Positions 46,897 through 48,429 of a stretch of DNA of 48,429 nt are shown in pieces. Both the position numbers and the translations under genes were made by a program. Source of the DNA: Stentor coeruleus (lineage: Eukaryota; Ciliophora; Heterotrichea; Heterotrichida; Stentoridae); contig MPUH01000520.1 in NCBI GenBank assembly GCA_001970955.1, positions 1-48,429 on the forward strand, in the 5' to 3' direction. The notes beneath the pieces are model-generated. The model made no database searches and had not been told where the DNA came from. It saw only the letters and a list, made by a program, of their open reading frames with translations. The stretch's first letter is position 1. The number at the start of each line of letters is the position of its first letter.

Positions 46897-48063
46897 ATGC
46901 GAGTAGCCTATTCCTTCTTATGTCTGGCTTATGGGATACTTTACATCAATGAGTCTTTTAACCTAGTAAAAGGCTTAAGTGATAATAAATTTGAATTGAC
47001 AAAACCTAAAAACTCTGGTCCTATGTTATTTCTAATGAGTATTGGCAAGTACCCAGATTTTGAATTCAGTAAAACTCTTGATTATTGGAACAGTCTAGCA
47101 GACTATTATGATGCTCGTGGCTGGGTTTTAAACAGTAATACTATGTTAATAAGTATTCCAGGGAATAAATCAGGGATAGCTTATGCTGCTGTCCATAGTG
47201 AAGATGAAGACAATTATGTGCAAATAAAAAGAACTACAAAATCTCCTTCATTATGTTTATTTGTATGTAAAAACGGAGGAATTTGTGAAAATGAAAATTG
47301 CATTTGCAGTGAAAATTATGGAGGTACAGATTGTGGAATATCAGTACAGAAAATATCTGCTAATGGTGATGTTGAATTTAAAGTCAATTCTATGGATTGG
47401 AAATTTTATAGAGTAAAATCTGAGAAAGAATTATTTATCAAAGCTAATGCACTAACAGAAAATAAATATAGATTGTTCATATCTTCGGAAATAACAGGAC
47501 AAGAAATTCCAACAATGCTTGACGCTGAAAGTATTTGGTTTTCTAAAAACGATACGAAATTATCATTTTATGTTAAGAATGCAGAGACACAATACATTAG
47601 GATTGGTATTTATTGCTATGCTGCAGGAGATTGTGTAGGAAATATGAGTATAGAAGAATCGAAATCAAACCAGATGGTATGGGTTATTATATTTTCTGTA
47701 TTAGTAGGAGTATTTGTAGTTATTAGCGTACCTTTAGGATTTGTTTACTGCCATAGAGCGAGAGCTACTAAAAAGGTTCAAATGGAAAATTTAAGTAAAG
47801 AGCAAATGGAAAATATGTTCCCAAAAATACTGTATACAAAAGATAAATCAGAACTCTGCTCTATTTGCTTGGATTATCTTTATGACAGGCAATGTCGTGA
47901 GCTTTGCTGTGTACATGTTTTCCATGAGGAGTGCATTGATGAATGGGCATCTGCTAACGCTACGTGTCCAGTGTGCAAGCAAGGCTTAAAATCAGAATAT
48001 GATGGAGTGAATAAGCATGAGACTGAAAAGCTCATCACAGAACAGAATAATCCTGCTAATTAA
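46897..48063 (+). CDS. Membrane RING-H2 ubiquitin ligase with an extracellular EGF-like domain
   Basis: 388 residues. A probable signal peptide (MRVAYSFLCLAYGILYI) leads into an extracytoplasmic region. An EGF-like domain at 120-146 has six cysteines (C120, C124, C130, C135, C137, C146; CKNGGIC and CICSENYGGTDC). A single transmembrane helix lies at about 260-284. The cytosolic part carries a RING-H2 finger at 321-360 (CSIC, then C-x-x-H-x-x-HEEC, then CPVC). Single-pass RING-H2 proteins are usually E3 ubiquitin ligases that act on membrane cargo. The EGF-TM-RING order resembles some protist and animal PA-TM-RING proteins, but with EGF in place of PA. Substrate is unknown. Stop is TAA. Confidence 0.85.
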   Translation: MRVAYSFLCLAYGILYINESFNLVKGLSDNKFELTKPKNSGPMLFLMSIGKYPDFEFSKTLDYWNSLADYYDARGWVLNSNTMLISIPGNKSGIAYAAVHSEDEDNYVQIKRTTKSPSLCLFVCKNGGICENENCICSENYGGTDCGISVQKISANGDVEFKVNSMDWKFYRVKSEKELFIKANALTENKYRLFISSEITGQEIPTMLDAESIWFSKNDTKLSFYVKNAETQYIRIGIYCYAAGDCVGNMSIEESKSNQMVWVIIFSVLVGVFVVISVPLGFVYCHRARATKKVQMENLSKEQMENMFPKILYTKDKSELCSICLDYLYDRQCRELCCVHVFHEECIDEWASANATCPVCKQGLKSEYDGVNKHETEKLITEQNNPAN

Positions 48064-48429
48064 TTTTAATTTAAATTTGGAGCTATAATGATAAGAGATT
48101 TTTCATATATCGAAATCTAAAGGCAAGAAAAAGAAGAATTTATTATTCAAGATATGAAATCTAGGAACTTTTAGATAAGAAACGAAAAGTAATGAATTAT
48201 GTAGAGGAGAAAATCTATTATTTAATATTATAAAAAAAGTTAAAAAAAAGGCTAGAGTTGTGAAGCAATCAAAAACTGCACCAAGAGGTTATCAGGCTTA
48301 ATATTTTTTATCTTTTTAATAATATATTTTTCGCCAAAACTGATTTATGTTCATTAAATTATTTACCTGAAACATTTGCCAGCTTGAAGGAATCTTTATC
48401 ATAATTTCATTCTAAAAAAAATATTATTT
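48064..48429. other. Terminal intergenic region with a small coding relic
   Basis: Plus-strand fragments at about 48088-48301 read MIRDFSYIEI, stop, RQEKEEFIIQDMKSRN, then LLDKKRKVMNYVEEK and KKARVVKQSKTAPRGYQA, then TAA. They lie in changing frames, which suggests a short lost gene. The remaining 130 bases are AT-rich with nothing recognisable. Confidence 0.35.

Noticed and set aside
1-48429. Use of TGA as Trp throughout, as in Blepharisma
   Set aside because: All intact genes, including ISWI with many Trp, use only TGG. Three intact genes appear to stop at TGA. Internal TGA is confined to degraded genes, sometimes at Arg positions.
1-48429. tRNA genes, CRISPR arrays, telomere repeats, transposons
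   Set aside because: I looked for T-loop motifs, regularly spaced repeats with unique spacers, C/A-rich telomere-like arrays and transposase signatures. None was found.

Overview
The window looks like macronuclear DNA of a heterotrich ciliate, most likely Stentor or a close relative. Four things point there. The DNA is very AT-rich with closely packed genes. Most genes are intronless, but two are interrupted by introns of exactly 15 nt (15268-15282 and 27518-27532), a size known from heterotrichs. Intact genes read with the standard code: every Trp is TGG, stops are mostly TAA and TAG with three TGA, and recoding ciliates are therefore unlikely. The gene set is eukaryotic and includes cilium-type proteins. 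This assignment is an inference from the sequence alone.

Layout. 1-12986: the last codons of an unidentified gene; a degenerate allantoinase-like protein; an ARL8-like GTPase; an acylated protein with a Gly/Cys repeat tail; two uncharacterised proteins; an acyl-carrier-like protein lacking its serine; a decayed DBP5/DDX19 helicase; a HIBCH-like enzyme; a Nudix hydrolase; and two more uncharacterised proteins. 12987-15156 is a long non-coding gap. 15157-27860: a two-exon protein of unknown function, an SHIPPO/STPGR protein, an ISWI remodeller, Ran, an 1101-residue coiled-coil protein, a candidate structured RNA, a 55-residue uS14 (RPS29) gene, and a second two-exon gene. 28008-34215 is a tandem segmental duplication carrying two arrestin-domain genes, two arrestin relics and two B-box zinc-finger relics. 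34216-48429: another relic, a TMEM145/GPR180-type membrane protein, uL6, a large decayed gene, an ankyrin protein, a coiled-coil protein, a TBC-rhodanese protein (TBC1D23-like), eL36, a MYND-finger/PDK1-like kinase, an F-x-P-x-I repeat protein, a relic, and an EGF-TM-RING-H2 protein.

The genes form no operon or pathway. Common themes are translation (uL6, eL36, uS14), membrane traffic and small GTPases (ARL8, Ran, TBC1D23-like, arrestins), chromatin (ISWI) and probable cilium or cortex structure (STPGR, coiled coils). Neighbours are often divergent with 60-240 bp between starts, or convergent with 0-190 bp between stops.

Quality warning. Four single N bases (21998, 22575, 43619, 43906) each lie between two near-identical copies of 57-238 bp. 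These look like unmerged contig ends. They falsely break the Ran gene and falsely double the MYND finger. Five further tandem two-copy duplications of 36-48 bp without an N may have the same origin.
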